Counted from the first letter of the stretch, positions 1-11,012 are shown. The stretch: 60,000 bases of DNA from Symbiodinium natans (GCA_905221605.1 CAJNDS010000156.1:20001-80000); one strand, 5' to 3'. Program-made: numbers and translations. Notes: a model not told the origin generated them from the sequence alone.

Positions 1-208
1 CAAGAAATAACCAAAAGATGCAAGGATCTCTCTAGAGTGTGTTCAGTCGAGTTTAGGGTTTAGGGTTTAGGGTTTAGGGTTTAGGGTTTAGGGGAGTTGG
101 GGGGAGGTTCCTCGCACAAGAAAAAAAGGCAAGAGCCCACAATGAACCCCGCACGCCAGGAAAAAACCTTCTTGTCTGAGGTTTCGGGTTTTCCGCTCGG
201 GGCTGAGG

Positions 209-211
<3 letters not shown>

Positions 212-272
<61 letters not shown>
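212..272. repeat. CT/GA dinucleotide microsatellite
   Basis: About 30 uninterrupted CT units. Open frames running through it (Ser-Leu or Arg-Glu repeats) are repeat artefacts. Confidence 0.95.
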
Positions 273-275
<3 letters not shown>

Positions 276-2119
276 CAAGGGCACGAAAAGTAGGCTAGGA
301 TCTCAGGAGGCGGGCTGAGGTTTAGGTTCCAGGATTTTGAAATGGAAATTCGCGCCCGTGCACCTCAAGGCCCAGCGGGCTGGGGTTTCGGGCTTAGGGT
401 TCAGGGTTTAGGGTGAAGGGTTTGGGGATTAGGCGGTTTAGGGGTTTAGGGGTTTAGGGTTTAGGGTTTAGGGTTTAGGGTTTAGGGTTTAGCCCGGACG
501 TGATTCCCGGCACCCCTCCCCCCTTGTGCACCTCAAACCCTTCTGCCCGTTTCCGGTGTCGGGCTCCCTAAACCTAAACCCTAAACTCTAAACCCTAAAC
601 CCTAAATCTAAACCCTAAACCGCACCCCAGGTTTCAAGCGCGTCTGTTATCCTCAAGTTTTCCCCTTGGGTTTAGGGGTCAGGGTTCGGGTTTTTGGCTG
701 GTAAAAGCGGCCCCGCCCCATGGTTTGGGTTTAGGGTTTAGAGTTGTTTAGGGTTTAGGGTTTAGGGTTTAGGGTTTAGGGTTTAGGGTTAGAGTTTTCA
801 AGTTTTTGGCTGGTAAAAGAGGGTGGCAGACCCCGCCCCCCCTCCTCCCCGCCGGTTTATGGTTTGGGTTTAGGGTTTAGGGTTTAGGGTTTAGGGTTTG
901 GGGTTTGGGGTTCAGGGTTCAGGGTTCAGGGTTTAGGGCTTAGGGCTTAGGGCTTAGGGCTTAGGGCTTAGGGTTTAGGGTTTTTGGCACGTGCTCTCTG
1001 TTGGCAGGGCTTAGGGTTTAGGTTTTGGGGGGAGATGGGGAAGGGAACAGGGAGGGAGAGGGTCAGGGTGTGCTCCGCTCTCCAGCGTTGCGGCCAGGCT
1101 GCGCCCTGCAACGGCATGAAGCGCAAGAAGAACGCGTAGGGCACGTGGCGGACCCTCCTTCGCCGGGCTCAGGGCGCAGGACTTGGAGACCGTTTTTGCA
1201 ACTGGGTTTAGGCCTTAGGGTTTAGGGTCTAGGGTCTAGGGTTTAGGGGTTTAGAGGGTACCCTAAACCACCAAAACACAAAGGAGGCCGACGCCCAGAC
1301 CCCAAACCCACTTTGATGAAAAGCCCTCTGTAAATCCCTATCTTAATAGGGTTTAGGGTTTTGGGTTTCGGGTTTAGGGTTTAGGGTGTAGGGTGTAGCG
1401 TTTAGGGTTTAGGGTTTAGGGTTTAGGGTTTAGGGTGCTTCGGGTTCAGGGTGGGAGGTGTTCCAAAGGGGGGGGTAGGTAACGTAGTAGCCCCATGTAA
1501 GCCGACACAACATTCTGCAGCAAAAACCCGAAACCCTAAACCCTAATGAACCCCAAACCCTAAACCCTAAACCCTAAACTCCAAACCCGAAACCCTAAAC
1601 CCTGAACCCTTCGCCCGAACATGCCAAGGCGCTGTTCACTCACATTGGGGCTGAGGCCGTCCTGAGCTAGAAAGCTAAGGGCTTTTTAGGTTTGAGGGCT
1701 TAGAGTTTGGGATGACTTGTGGCTTCGGGTTTCTAGGGTTTTTAGGGCTTCTGGGCCTTCTAGGGTTTCTAGAATTTCTATGGTTTTTAGGGTTTCTAGG
1801 GCTTCAAGGGCGCTAGGATTTAGGATGATTTGGGGTTTGGATGTTGTTTGGCTTCCCGCCCCGAGTAACGCTACTGACACACCGGCGGAGGAAGATGCAA
1901 CTTGCATCTTCGGCCGCGCCTAACGCATAGCTCTGTTCTCAACAACACTTTGCAAGTTTTCCACTAACCAAGGAGTAAAAGCCGAAACATTAACATTCCT
2001 GTGAAATAAGGAAAAGGAAAATTCCCGAGTTCAACTATTGGCCAACTCAAGCCAAGTAAGTACAGGACGGTTTGGGGCTTGGGGAGTTTGGCCCTTTTCC
2101 AGATTGCCATGGCCTAACT

Positions 2120-2241
2120 TTAGGGGATAGGATGCGGGGGACCCTTGGGGATTTAGACCCTCTGAATAGGGTCCCTGTTTAAGAGAGCCAGAAGAGGGTT
2201 AAGAAGGGGTTCCCCTTTAAGGGTCCCCCTTATCCTACCTA
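2120..2241. mobile_element. Short dispersed element family Q, copy 1
   Basis: About 120 bp, closely matching 20,229-20,351. Shared text includes 'gacccttggggat', 'agaccctctgaata' and 'gtccctgtttaag', with imperfect inverted ends (TAGGGGATAGGAT and ATCCTACCTAGGA). No coding capacity. Confidence 0.75.
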
Positions 2242-2482
2242 GGAAACTTGGAGCATGCTGCCCTGGAGACTCATGTCATGCTGAGGGCCTCAACAGTCAT
2301 CATGGCACATCTTTCCCAAACACTTTGCCTGCAGTGCCCGTAAACAGGCAGCACTTGTTTTAACTCAAAATGCGACATCCTGAGCCCTAAACTCTAAACC
2401 CCTAAACCCTAAACCCTAAACCCTAAACCCTAAACCCTAAACCCTAAACCCTAAACCCTAAACCCTTTCGACCCTCAACCCC

Positions 2483-2623
2483 TACTTGGAGGTTCAGGAT
2501 CCTTCTAGAAACCCAATTATAACTGCACTTGTAACCCAATAATAACCCTATCAGAGTACTTAAGGGGCCTATAAGAAGTGGGTGATAGCTACACTTACAA
2601 TTGGCTACTAAGCACCCTGAACT
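2483..2623. mobile_element. Fold-back element family P, copy 1
   Basis: It starts with the family terminus TACTTGGAGGTTCAGG and ends with a truncated inverted copy (GGCTACTAAGCACCCTGAAC). Internal blocks 'cttgtaacccaataataa' and 'gggtgatagctac' match the copy at 51,761-51,905. The right terminus is cut off exactly where a LINE 3' fragment begins. Likely a non-autonomous DNA element; the class is unknown. Confidence 0.7.
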
Positions 2624-2624
2624 T

Positions 2625-2706
2625 CCCTTTTTGAAACCGGACTTGACGACTGCCAGCGCTGCTTCCTCCGCTGTTCTTCAGCCGAGGCCCGAAAATGTCT
2701 GTCCCC
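2625..2706 (-). pseudogene. LINE 3'-end fragment
   Basis: Nearly the same sequence occurs at 56,493-56,570, the 3' end of the LINE at the right of the window (CCCTTTTTGAAACCGGACTTGA on the plus strand; one two-base indel plus substitutions). On the minus strand the shared part reads ...AVVKSGFKKG here and ...AVIKSGFKKG in the LINE copy. It looks like a severely 5'-truncated insertion, abutting fold-back element P copy 1. Confidence 0.7.
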
Positions 2707-3328
2707 TGAACCTCCCTAAACCCTGAACCCTAAACCCTAAACCCGAAACCCTAAACCCTAAACCCTAAACCCTTTTGACCCTCAACGCCTATTAATGGAC
2801 AACCCAAGCTGAAGCGACCGCGCTGCCAACTCCACCGGCACCGCCAGCGCCTCGCGCGGAGGGCGGGGAGGGCCCGAAGCGCCGCCCTCCGGGCAGGGAG
2901 GAAGCCTTGGCGGATTAGGGTTTTAGGGTTTTAGGCTTTTAGGGTGTTAGGGTTTCAGAGGTTTAGGGTCCTTTGGGGTTGTAGAGGTTTAGGGTTTTAG
3001 GGTTTTTAGGGTTGTAGAGGTTTAGGGTTTTAGGGTTTTAGGGTCTTAGGGTTTTAGGGTTTTAGGTTTTAGGGTGTAGAGTGTCAGGGCCACCAAACAA
3101 GCGCACCTTACTGCAGGGATGTTTGGCCTTGGCTTCTTTTCTGAGGGTTTAGGGTTTAGGGTTTAGGGTTTTAAGGTTTAGGGTTTAGGGTTTAGGCTTT
3201 AGGGTTTAGGGTTTAGGCTTTAGGGTTTAGGGTTTAGGAGCTCGGGAGGCTTAGGGCAACACGGGCTTTGGAAGCTTTGGGTTCGTGGAGGGGGAAGGCT
3301 TGGACCACTCGGCTCAAGGACCCAGAGG

Positions 3329-3437
3329 TTTAGGGTTTAGGGTTTAGGGTTTAGGGTTTAGGGTTTAGGGTTTAGGGTTTAGGGTTTAGGGTTTAGGGTT
3401 TAGGGTTTAGGGTTTAGGGTTTAGGGTTTAGGGTTTA
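3329..3437 (+). repeat. TTTAGGG interstitial array, about 15 perfect units
   Basis: Uninterrupted TTTAGGG heptamers. It ends in TTTAAGGGCC and continues into unique sequence on both sides, so it is not a chromosome end. Confidence 0.97.
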
Positions 3438-3948
3438 AGGGCCTTTACGGGCTTTAAGGCCCCAATTATTGCTGCTAGAGCATGAACGGCACAAGGTCTG
3501 CCCAACACACCTCCTTACGTGAGCAATACACCCCCTAGAATGAACTCCTGACTTCAATATTCCTTAACGTAATTACTAGACCCAGCCGTAACCTGAAAAA
3601 GGGCGTCCTTTCTGGCTTCAAGGGGCTCATAAGGGAACCTAAACCCTAAACCCTAAACCCTAAACCCTAAACCCTAAACCCTAAACCCTAAACCCTAAGC
3701 CTGAAAAAAAGGGGAAGCAAGGGCTTCGAAGGGAACTCAGACCCTTAGAAAAGGGTCATACGGGGCTTATAAGGGAACCTAAACCCTAAACCCTAACCCT
3801 AAACCCTAAACCTTAAACCTTAAAACCCTCAACCTCAAACCTCAAACCCTCCAACCCAAAACCCTAAACCCAAAACCCTAAAAACCCTAAACCCTAAAAC
3901 CCCCCCCCCCCCCAAAAAAAAAAAAAAGGGGGGGCCGACTCTGGGGTC

Positions 3949-4209
3949 CTACTTGGAGGTGGCTAGAAGTAGGGCTCCATGTATCCTAGGTAGGGTCAGG
4001 GTTTAGGGTTTAGGGTTTAGGGTTTTGGGGTTTAGGTTTTAGGGTTTAGGGTTTAGGGTTTTAGGGTTTAGGGTTTAGGGTTTAGGGTTGTAAGCTCACG
4101 GTTTAGGGTTTGGGGCCTAAAGTAGGGTTACAAGTATCCTACATAGGGTTCGAAGCATAGCCAGCATACTCCTAGCCCTACTTCTAACTACCCCTGAACC
4201 TCCAAGTAG
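3949..4209. mobile_element. Fold-back element family P, copy 2, split by a telomeric array
   Basis: The left terminus CTACTTGGAGG is at 3,949 and the inverted terminus CCTCCAAGTAG is at 4,199-4,209. Between about 3,996 and 4,091 lies an array of TTTAGGG variants absent from the intact copy at 51,761. The array is therefore an interior insertion or expansion younger than the element. Confidence 0.7.
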
Positions 4210-4624
4210 ATTCTCTTGTAACTGGGCTCTCCGGGTTGAACTAAACGCTAAACCCTAAACCCTAAACCCTAAACCCTACACCTTTTTTCTTCTCCATCGG
4301 GAGCTGTTGCGGGCATCGTCCTGCCTGAATTCATCCAGGCTGGAGAGAGGCGTTTGCTTCCGCCCACACTAAGCTTCACCAGCAAGTCCACATGTCACAA
4401 GCACTCCGCTGATGCATGGGACTGCTGATGTTTGGGGTTTCGGGGGCTGGGGGCTTGGGTCGTAGGGTCTTAAACCGACTAGCCGGGCCACGATGCAAGA
4501 AAAAGTTGCATTCTTTCAGTATGCTGACGGGCATCCTTACAACTTAGACAAATGTTCCTGCATCTGGGCACAACCAGTCACACAAAGCTGCGGCCTATCT
4601 GTAGTCACACTCGCTCTAGTGACT

Positions 4625-7021
4625 CTAGTGATACTTGACATAAACATCCGTGTCGTCTTTGCGGCGACGACTCCCGCCATCCACATCGTCATCCTTACGG
4701 CGACGGCTCCCGCCATCCACATCGTCGTCCTTGCGGCGACGGCTTCCGCCATCCACATCGTCGTCCTTGCGGCGACGGCTTCCACCATCCACATCATCGT
4801 CCTTGCGGCGACGGCTTCCACCATCCACATCGTCGTCCTTGCGGCGACGGCTTCCACCATCCACATCGTCGTCCTTGCGGCGACGGCTTCCACCATCCAC
4901 ATCGTCGTCCTTGCGGCGACGGCTCCCGCCATCCAAATCATCGTCCTTGCGGCGACGGCTTCCACCATCCACATCATCGTCCTTGCGGCGACGGCTTCCA
5001 CCATCCACATCGTCGTCCTTGCGGCGACGGCTTCCACCATCCACATCGTCGTCCTTGCGGCGACGGCTTCCACCATCCAAATCATCGTCCTTGCGGCGAC
5101 GGCTTCCGCCATCCACATCATCGTCCTTGCGGCGACGGCTTCCACCATCCACATCGTCGTCCTTGCGGCGACGGCTTCCACCATCCACATCGTCGTCCTT
5201 GCGGCGACGGCTTCCACCATCCACATCGTCGTCCTTGCGGCGACGGCTTCCACCATCTGCATCATCGTCCTTGCGGCGACGACTCCCGCCATCCACATCG
5301 TCATCCTTGCGGCGACGCCTCCCGCCATCCACATCGTCATCCTTGCGGCGGCGACTCCCAACATCATCGTCCTTGTTGTCGTCATAGTCATCATCATCGT
5401 CCTTCTTGGGAGTGGTTGTCTTGTAGTCCTTCACGGTGGTGGTCGGCTCTTCGGTGGTGGTGGTCTTGTAATATTTCGGCGTGGTGGTGGATGGCTCCTC
5501 GGTGGTGGTTGTCTTGTAATATTTCGGTGTGGTGGTGGATGGCTCCTCGGTGGTGGTCGTCTTTTCGGTGGTGGTGGTCGGCTTCTCGGTGGTGGTGGTC
5601 TTGTAATATTTCGGTGTGGTGGTGGTCGGCTCCTCGGTGGTGGTTGTCTCCTCAGTGGTGGTGGTCGGCTCCTCGGTGGTGGTCGGCTTTTCCGTGGTGG
5701 TCGTCGGCTCCTCGGTGGTGGTGGTCTTGTAATACTTCGGTGTGGTGGTGGTCGGCTCCTCGGTGGTGGTTGTCTTCTCCGTGGTGGTGGTCGGCTCCTC
5801 GGTGGTGGTTGTCTCCTCAGTGGTGGTGGTCGGCTCCTCGGTGGTGGTCGTCTTTTCCGTGGTGGTCGTCGGCTCCTCGGTGGTGGTAGTGGTCTTGTAA
5901 TACTTCGGTGTGGTGGTGGTCGGCTCCTCGGTGGTGGTGGTCTTGTAATACTTCGGTGTGGTGGTGGTCGGCTCCTCGGTGGTGGTGGTCTTGTAATACT
6001 TCGGTGTGGTGGTGGTCGGCTCCTCGGTGGTGGTTGTCTTCTCCGTGGTGGTGGTCGGCTCCTCGGTGGTGGTTGTCTCCTCAGTGGTGGTGGTCGGCTC
6101 CTCGGTGGTGGTCGTCTTTTCCGTGGTGGTCGTCGGCTCCTCGGTGGTGGTAGTGGTCTTGTAATACTTCGGTGTGGTGGTGGTCGGCTCCTCGGTGGTG
6201 GTGGTCTTGTAATACTTCGGTGTGGTGGTGGTCGGCTCCTCGGTGGTGGTGGTCTTGTAATACTTCGGTGTGGTGGTGGTCGGCTCCTCGGTGGTGGTGG
6301 TCTTGTAATACTTCGGTGTGGTGGTGCTCGGCTCCTCCGTGGTGGTGGTCTTGTACTGTTTCGGTGTGGTGGTGCTCGGCTCCTCGGTGGTGGTCTTGTA
6401 TTCGCCCCCCGCGCATGCATCGCAGTACTCGCTCAAAGCTGTTGCAATGACATCCGCACAAGCGACACACTTAGACATGCAGCGATCATCCCCGGGATGT
6501 CCCAACGCCTCACAGAAGCCCGAGCACACATCGCCTTAGCTTTGGAGTAGACCCTGGAAAAAAAAGTATATACTTTTTAGGTATAAGTAGCTATAATAGG
6601 AACCCAGAACCAAAAGAAGTATGAAAGTATAGTACTCCAAGACCCAGTCGCTTTCCGTGAGGCAGTGACCTGTGGCATTCACCTGCGTCGTCACGAGATT
6701 GCTTCCCCGGCTAGGTTTCTGCAAGAGGCCTGTGGCCTCTGACTCCTGGATGAAGCACAGGTCCTTGGAACAGTAGTCGCGTCCGGCAGCCATCATGCCC
6801 TCCACGATGCGTCGGTGCCGGCGAGTAGGACTGGCACAGTGTTTTTTCACGCACCAATTTGCATTCCTCGCGCCTGGCAGCATATCCTGGGAGCACATGA
6901 TCCGGCAAACCCACGTGGACGAGTCGCACGTCTGCTCGTGCTTTTTGACATGGATGGCCGGGCAAGTGGCCAGGGACGGGACCAGCCACGTGAGGAGGAG
7001 AGCGATCTCCCATTTCATCAT
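4625..7021 (-). CDS. Secreted Cys-rich, mucin-like repeat protein (two exons)
   Basis: Exon 1 (7,021-6,670) starts MMKWEIALLLTWLVPSLATC, a clear signal peptide, followed by a Cys-rich segment (about ten cysteines). A 135-bp intron is inferred from 6,669 to 6,535: donor ACAG|GTCAC, acceptor CTAAG|GC, preserving frame and avoiding a stop that the stronger upstream acceptor TTTTCCAG would introduce. Exon 2 opens with more cysteines (CVACADVIATALSEYCDACA), then about 290 residues of Thr/Glu/Pro repeats (TTTEEPTTTTPKYYK), then about 20 copies of a 12-residue acidic/basic repeat (KDDDVDGGSRRR), ending DVYVKYH. Total about 750 residues. Thr/Pro-rich repeats suggest heavy O-glycosylation and a cell-surface or extracellular role (inference). 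Because repeat units are multiples of three, other frames are also open; this frame is preferred because it joins the signal peptide and cysteine modules. Without splicing, exon 1 could end in a hydrophobic tail as a separate small protein. Confidence 0.7.
4650..5370 (-). repeat. 36-bp coding minisatellite
   Basis: About 20 tandem 36-bp units encode the 12-residue repeat KDDDVDGGSRRR on the minus strand. Units differ mainly at silent or conservative sites (V/L/A at position 5), so the protein repeat appears maintained by selection as well as by unequal exchange. Confidence 0.95.
5431..6400 (-). repeat. Thr/Glu/Pro-coding repeat tract with higher-order duplication
   Basis: The plus strand shows GGTGGTGGT-rich units of 24-54 bases. 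Longer blocks of about 260 bases are repeated almost exactly (compare about 5,700-5,905 with 5,955-6,165), showing recent segmental expansion within the mucin-like exon. Confidence 0.85.
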
Positions 7022-7504
7022 GATGCCGCAGTGTCTCTGGAGAACCCCCAAACACCCTTAGGAAGACGTGACCCGTAACATAGCATGAAGGGATACACCA
7101 ACTTCGGGGGGACATTCCTGCGTAAAGTGTTGTTGGGGTCTCCAGCTCGCCGATCGAGCCAAGACAGGTTTCGAGCTTTTCAGCTTCAGGACCACAGAGC
7201 TTACCATTTCGGGATTCGGTGGATGACGTCTGGGCTTGGAGGTTTAGTGTTTATGGTGTAGAGTTTAGTGTTTAACCCTAAACCCTAATCCTAAACCCCA
7301 AAACCCTAAACCCTAAACGGGGGTTCTGGGGTGAAGGCTTGTTCTTGCTTCTTGCTAAACCTTTGTTGAGCTCGCAACCTAGGCCCCAAGCAGCTCCTAA
7401 ACCTGAAACTCCCTTTCCCTAAACCCGAAAAGGGGTTTAGGGTTTAGGTTTTAGGGTTTAGGGTTTAGGGTTTAGGATTTGGGGCTAAGGGTTTAGGGTT
7501 AAAT

Positions 7505-7600
7505 TGCTCACACCCGATCAAGCCAGGCGAGTCACACACAATCCAAGGTCTTTGCCACAGAGCCCCATTAAACCACAGTTGATCTCAAGTGATACTCGCG
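7505..7600. mobile_element. Dispersed repeat family T, copy 1
   Basis: Shares 'gctcaca..cgatcaagccaggcga' and 'agtgatactc' with about 21,650-21,782, and 'caagccaggcgag' with about 14,938-14,985. At 7,505 and 21,650 the element directly follows a TTTAGGG array. Function unknown. Confidence 0.5.
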
Positions 7601-8314
7601 ACGTGGCGGTTTAGGGTTTAGGGTTTAGGGTTACTGGGGCCACTATCCATCGTATTTTGGGCGCATGCTGAAGTAGAGACAGCCCATAGAAGGTCAGCTT
7701 TCGCAACGATCGTCCTTTTCAGGGCCCCTATTGGGATGCAGTCCCTGATGGGGGGTTTACGAGAGAGAGAGAGAGAGAAAAAAAAAAACAAAAACAAAAA
7801 GGGACCCCCTAAACTAAACCCACCCACCCCAAAAGAACAATAATAACCACGAGGATTCCCATAGTAAGGACCCAATATGGCACCCCGAATTTCGAAAGCC
7901 CTCTTGCATCAAAAGACTTTTCGGGGGCATGTCAAAGCGGGGTAGTTTCAGGGGGGGACCATTTGAGAGAACACCCTAGTTTAGAGCTTCCACCCTCAAA
8001 GCCTCCAAAGCCCTCTGAACGAAACAGCTGATTCAAAAGGCTTCCTCTCGAGGTAAACCTTCCCAGAGAGACAGAGAGACAGAGAGACAGAGAGAGAGAG
8101 AGAGACAGAAGAGTGCCCCAAAACTACCGAGGCTTAGGGCTTAGGGCTTAGGGTTTAGGGCTTAGGGCTTAGGGCTTAGGGTTTAGGTGTTTATGGTTTA
8201 GGAGTTTAGGAGTTTAGGGGTTTAGGGGTTTAGGGTGTAAAGGTTTAGGGTTTAAAGGTTTAGGGTTTAGGGTTTAGGGTTTAGGGTTTAGGGTTTAGGG
8301 TTCAGGGTTTAGGG

Positions 8315-8401
8315 CTCCCTTCTTGTCGCCTGGCGGCATTAGCTGCTCCTGGAGGATGCGCGCGCTCGTTGCCAGGAGCGCTGGGAGGAGCTTCTTAATT
8401 C
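8315..8401 (-). CDS. Candidate exon, unknown protein
   Basis: Minus-strand frame after acceptor TTCCAG|GA reads IKKLLPALLATSARILQEQL and continues MPPGDKKG, with G/C at most third positions. It lies between two telomeric arrays. The 3' end is uncertain: possible GC donor after CCGCCAG or GA donor after AAGAAGG. Not recognised. Confidence 0.4.
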
Positions 8402-9153
8402 CTGGAAGGCTTGGGGTTCCGAAACCCTAAACCCTAAACCCTAAACCTTAAACCCTAAATCCAACCCTAAACCCTAAACCCTAAACCCCAAACCCTAAAC
8501 CCCAACCCCCTAAAGAAGGGGCCCGCAACAACTTCGAGCTTGAGGAGCTTCAGGATGTAAGATTGTAGGGCCGCCCGGTTTCATGGCATATCAAGGGAAA
8601 GAAGGGACCCTAGAAGGGACCCTGGGTCTCCTTCCCCTTTATAACCCCTTATAACCCTTACACAGTCCCTATATACCTAAGTAGCCCCTAAATAACCCCA
8701 AAGAAGCACCTTATAAGGTCCCTTGTAAGGGTCCCTCCTTTAGTCCCCTTGTATATGGGGTGTCGGGGTGAACCATGAACCATAGTCAGGACCACTGTGG
8801 CTTACATCTTGTGCACCTTGGGTTCAAGCTTCAAGGGCTTAGTTAGGGCGTAGGGCTTAGGGTTTGAGATGGTTCGTGCTGAAAGCGATCCTCTCCCTTC
8901 TTAGAAAGAGCTGGCCGGATTCGAAACATAAAAAAGCAGCCCAGCTTCAGAAAGAAACGTAAACCCCCCCAATTAATTCCGCAAGGCTCTGCTAGAAGGG
9001 AACGCCCGACACCCCTAAAGCCCCCCGCGCAAAGCCTAAACCCTAAACCCTAAACCCCGCAACCCCAAACCCTACGTAAACCCTAAACCCCAAGCCCTAA
9101 ACCCTAAACCCTAAACCCCAAACCCTAAACCCTAAACCCTAAACCCGCAAGAC

Positions 9154-9247
9154 CCAGGTAGAGGCTCTTAGGTTCCACGGGCTGTTGCTGTGCAGCTCAT
9201 TGCGGGAAGCGGTCACGTCGAAATTCGCGTGGAGGGCCTTCGAGCTC
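9154..9247 (-). CDS. Candidate exon, unknown protein
   Basis: A minus-strand open frame, ALHANFDVTASRNELHSNSP followed by WNLRAST, with about 80% G/C at third positions, ends at a possible donor CCTGG|GTCTTG just before a TTTAGGG array. The plus strand is also open but less protein-like. Not recognised. Confidence 0.4.
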
Positions 9248-9254
9248 GGGGCTC

Positions 9255-9370
9255 TTAGGGTTTAGGGTTTAGGGGTTTAGGGGTTTAGGGGTTTAGGGTT
9301 TAGGGTTTAGGGTTTAGGGTTTAGGGTTTAGGGTTTAGGGTTTTAGGGTTTTAGGGTTTAGGGTTTAGGG
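9255..9370 (+). repeat. TTTAGGG array with TTTAGGGG variants
   Basis: About 15 units. Octamer TTTAGGGG units are clustered at the left and pure heptamers follow. Confidence 0.95.
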
Positions 9371-9473
9371 CTCAGGGTTTAGGGCTGAGGGCTTAAGAAG
9401 GTTGAGGGCCTAGAGAACAAGATGACCCTTCATGATCCCTGAGCCGAGAAAACCAGTAGCTACATGAAAAGTA

Positions 9474-9587
9474 CCCAAAGAGCCCAAGATTGCTTAATTA
9501 AGGAATATATACCTCAAAATCATGTAGGGATCCTTAATATGATTTAAGGAATATTCCTTAATTAAGCAAAATTGGGCTCTTTTTGGG
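9474..9587. mobile_element. Short inverted-repeat element family A, copy 1 (TA duplication)
   Basis: A 114-bp fold-back with ends CCCAAAGAGCCCAA and TTGGGCTCTTTTTGGG. Nearly the whole length is an imperfect palindrome around AGGGATCCTTAA. Flanked by TA on both sides. One of seven copies in the window; no coding capacity. Likely a MITE mobilised in trans. Confidence 0.9.
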
Positions 9588-9968
9588 TACATGACAAGGC
9601 TGCCAGTTGAATCAGTCAATCCTCCCACTCCGAAAAGCCGCTGAGAAGCTAAGAGCGTCCTAGGGCTGGGTTTTTTTCCAGCTTTGTGGCAGCGTTGCTT
9701 CAGCTTTCTGGCAGCTTTGTTTCATCTTTGCCAGCTTTTTTGCCTAGCTCGCCTTTTGAGCTTGTTGATCAGGAAAACTCACCTTGTCCCATGGCCAGTT
9801 GTGTGCAGCTTGTTGGCGTTGCTTTGTTCTTCAGCTGTTCCTCTTGGCTTTTGAAGCTCTGTCCTTGAACCCTAAACCCTAAACCCTGAACCCCAGAGCT
9901 TTTGTCCGGGCAGCGTCGAAGCCGAAGAGAAGCTGGACGACAAACAAGCTGCCAACAAGTAAGAGCTC

Positions 9969-10078
9969 CCCAAAGAGCCCAATATTGCTTAATTAAGGAA
10001 TATTCTTTCAAATCATACAGGGATCCTTAATATGATTTAAGGTATATTCCTTAGTTAAGCAATATTGGGCTCTTTGGG
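9969..10078. mobile_element. Short inverted-repeat element family A, copy 2 (TC duplication)
   Basis: A 110-bp copy with ends CCCAAAGAGCCCAATATT and AATATTGGGCTCTTTGGG, flanked by TC on each side. Same orientation as copy 1, 380 bp away. Confidence 0.9.
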
Positions 10079-10910
10079 TCTCCGGTAGCTTCGGATCATC
10101 TTTCCCATGGCCCTTGTGATTGGGTGGCGATCTGCGTACCTAAGCAGCTTCATCTCACGCCCCTCTCTCTCTCTCTCTCTCATCCCGGAACTTAAACACT
10201 GCGCTCAGCTCCTGCTCTCAAGAACCAATCAACAGCTGATCGGTTTCGGGTTTAGGGTTTAGGGTTTAGGGTTTAGGGTTTAGGTTTAGGGTTCAGGGTT
10301 CAGGGTTTAGGGTTTAGGGGAGCTTCAACGAAAATGCCCCTCAATACATTGACTGAGTTGCGAAACAGACAAGCCTAGCGGGGCCTAACGAGATCCTCGC
10401 GGGGGCAGATTGGAAGGAAACAGAAAGGGAACCGGAGGGGACCCGACGTGAGGAACACTGACGAGAGGCCAGGGTTTAGGGTTTGGGGTTTGGGGTTTAG
10501 GGTTTGGGGTTTGGGGTTTGGGGTTTGGGGTTTAGGGTTGAGGGTTTAGGTCCTTCAGGGAGGGCGGACCTAGGGAGGGGGAGGCACCCCCGTGGCAAGG
10601 ATTATCGGCATTTACTAGGCTCAACTTTCGACACCCTGACCCCAAAAGCCCCTAAGCCCATGTAGGCTTTAGGGTTTATGGGTTTGACTGAGATTTTGGG
10701 GTTCTGGGTTCGACTGCAGTCTCCCCAAGAACCCCCGAGAGGGTGCAGGGTTTTGGTCTTAGGGTTTAGGGCTTACCAACCCCAAGACAGAGGAACTGGG
10801 GAACCCCTAAACCCTATCCTGAACCCTAAACCCTAATCCTAAACCAAAAACCCTAAACCCTAAACCCTAAATAAACCCTAAACCCTACATAAACCCTAAA
10901 CCCTAAATAA

Positions 10911-11012
10911 ACCCGCTCGAAGCGCCAATGCCAAGAGGCGAGCCGCCAGCCGAAGTCGCGGAGGGGAAGGTAGCAAAACCTCGCTGGCGCTGATTCTTAG
11001 TCGGCGGAGGGC
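10911..11012 (-). CDS. Candidate exon, unknown protein
   Basis: The minus-strand frame PPTKNQRQRGFATFPSATSA continues GGSPLGIGASSG. Possible acceptors are CTAAG|A or ATCAG|C. It lies between CCCTAAA and TTAAGGG arrays. No family recognised; strand is moderately uncertain because the plus strand is also open. Confidence 0.3.

Larger units (their letters stand above)
1..4480. other. Gene-poor block of interstitial telomeric arrays and short elements
   Basis: TTTAGGG or CCCTAAA arrays of 3-16 units recur every 150-400 bases, in both orientations, separated by short unique GC-rich spacers. A CT microsatellite, several fold-back elements and a LINE 3' fragment are embedded and listed separately. 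Three spacers keep open frames that could be exons: 1,060-1,200 (open on both strands), 1,610-1,670 (minus strand, preceded by a CTCAG acceptor-like site) and 2,815-2,915 (open on both strands, with a plus-strand frame ending in TAG). None can be assigned to a gene. Confidence 0.6.

Noticed and set aside
55-103. True chromosome end at the left of the window
   Set aside because: The first array is short, starts after 54 unique bases and is followed by dozens of similar arrays in both orientations.
4493-6550. A 685-codon plus-strand frame and other long frames through the minisatellites
   Set aside because: Repeat units are multiples of three, so several frames stay open by construction; only the minus-strand frame links a signal peptide and cysteine modules.
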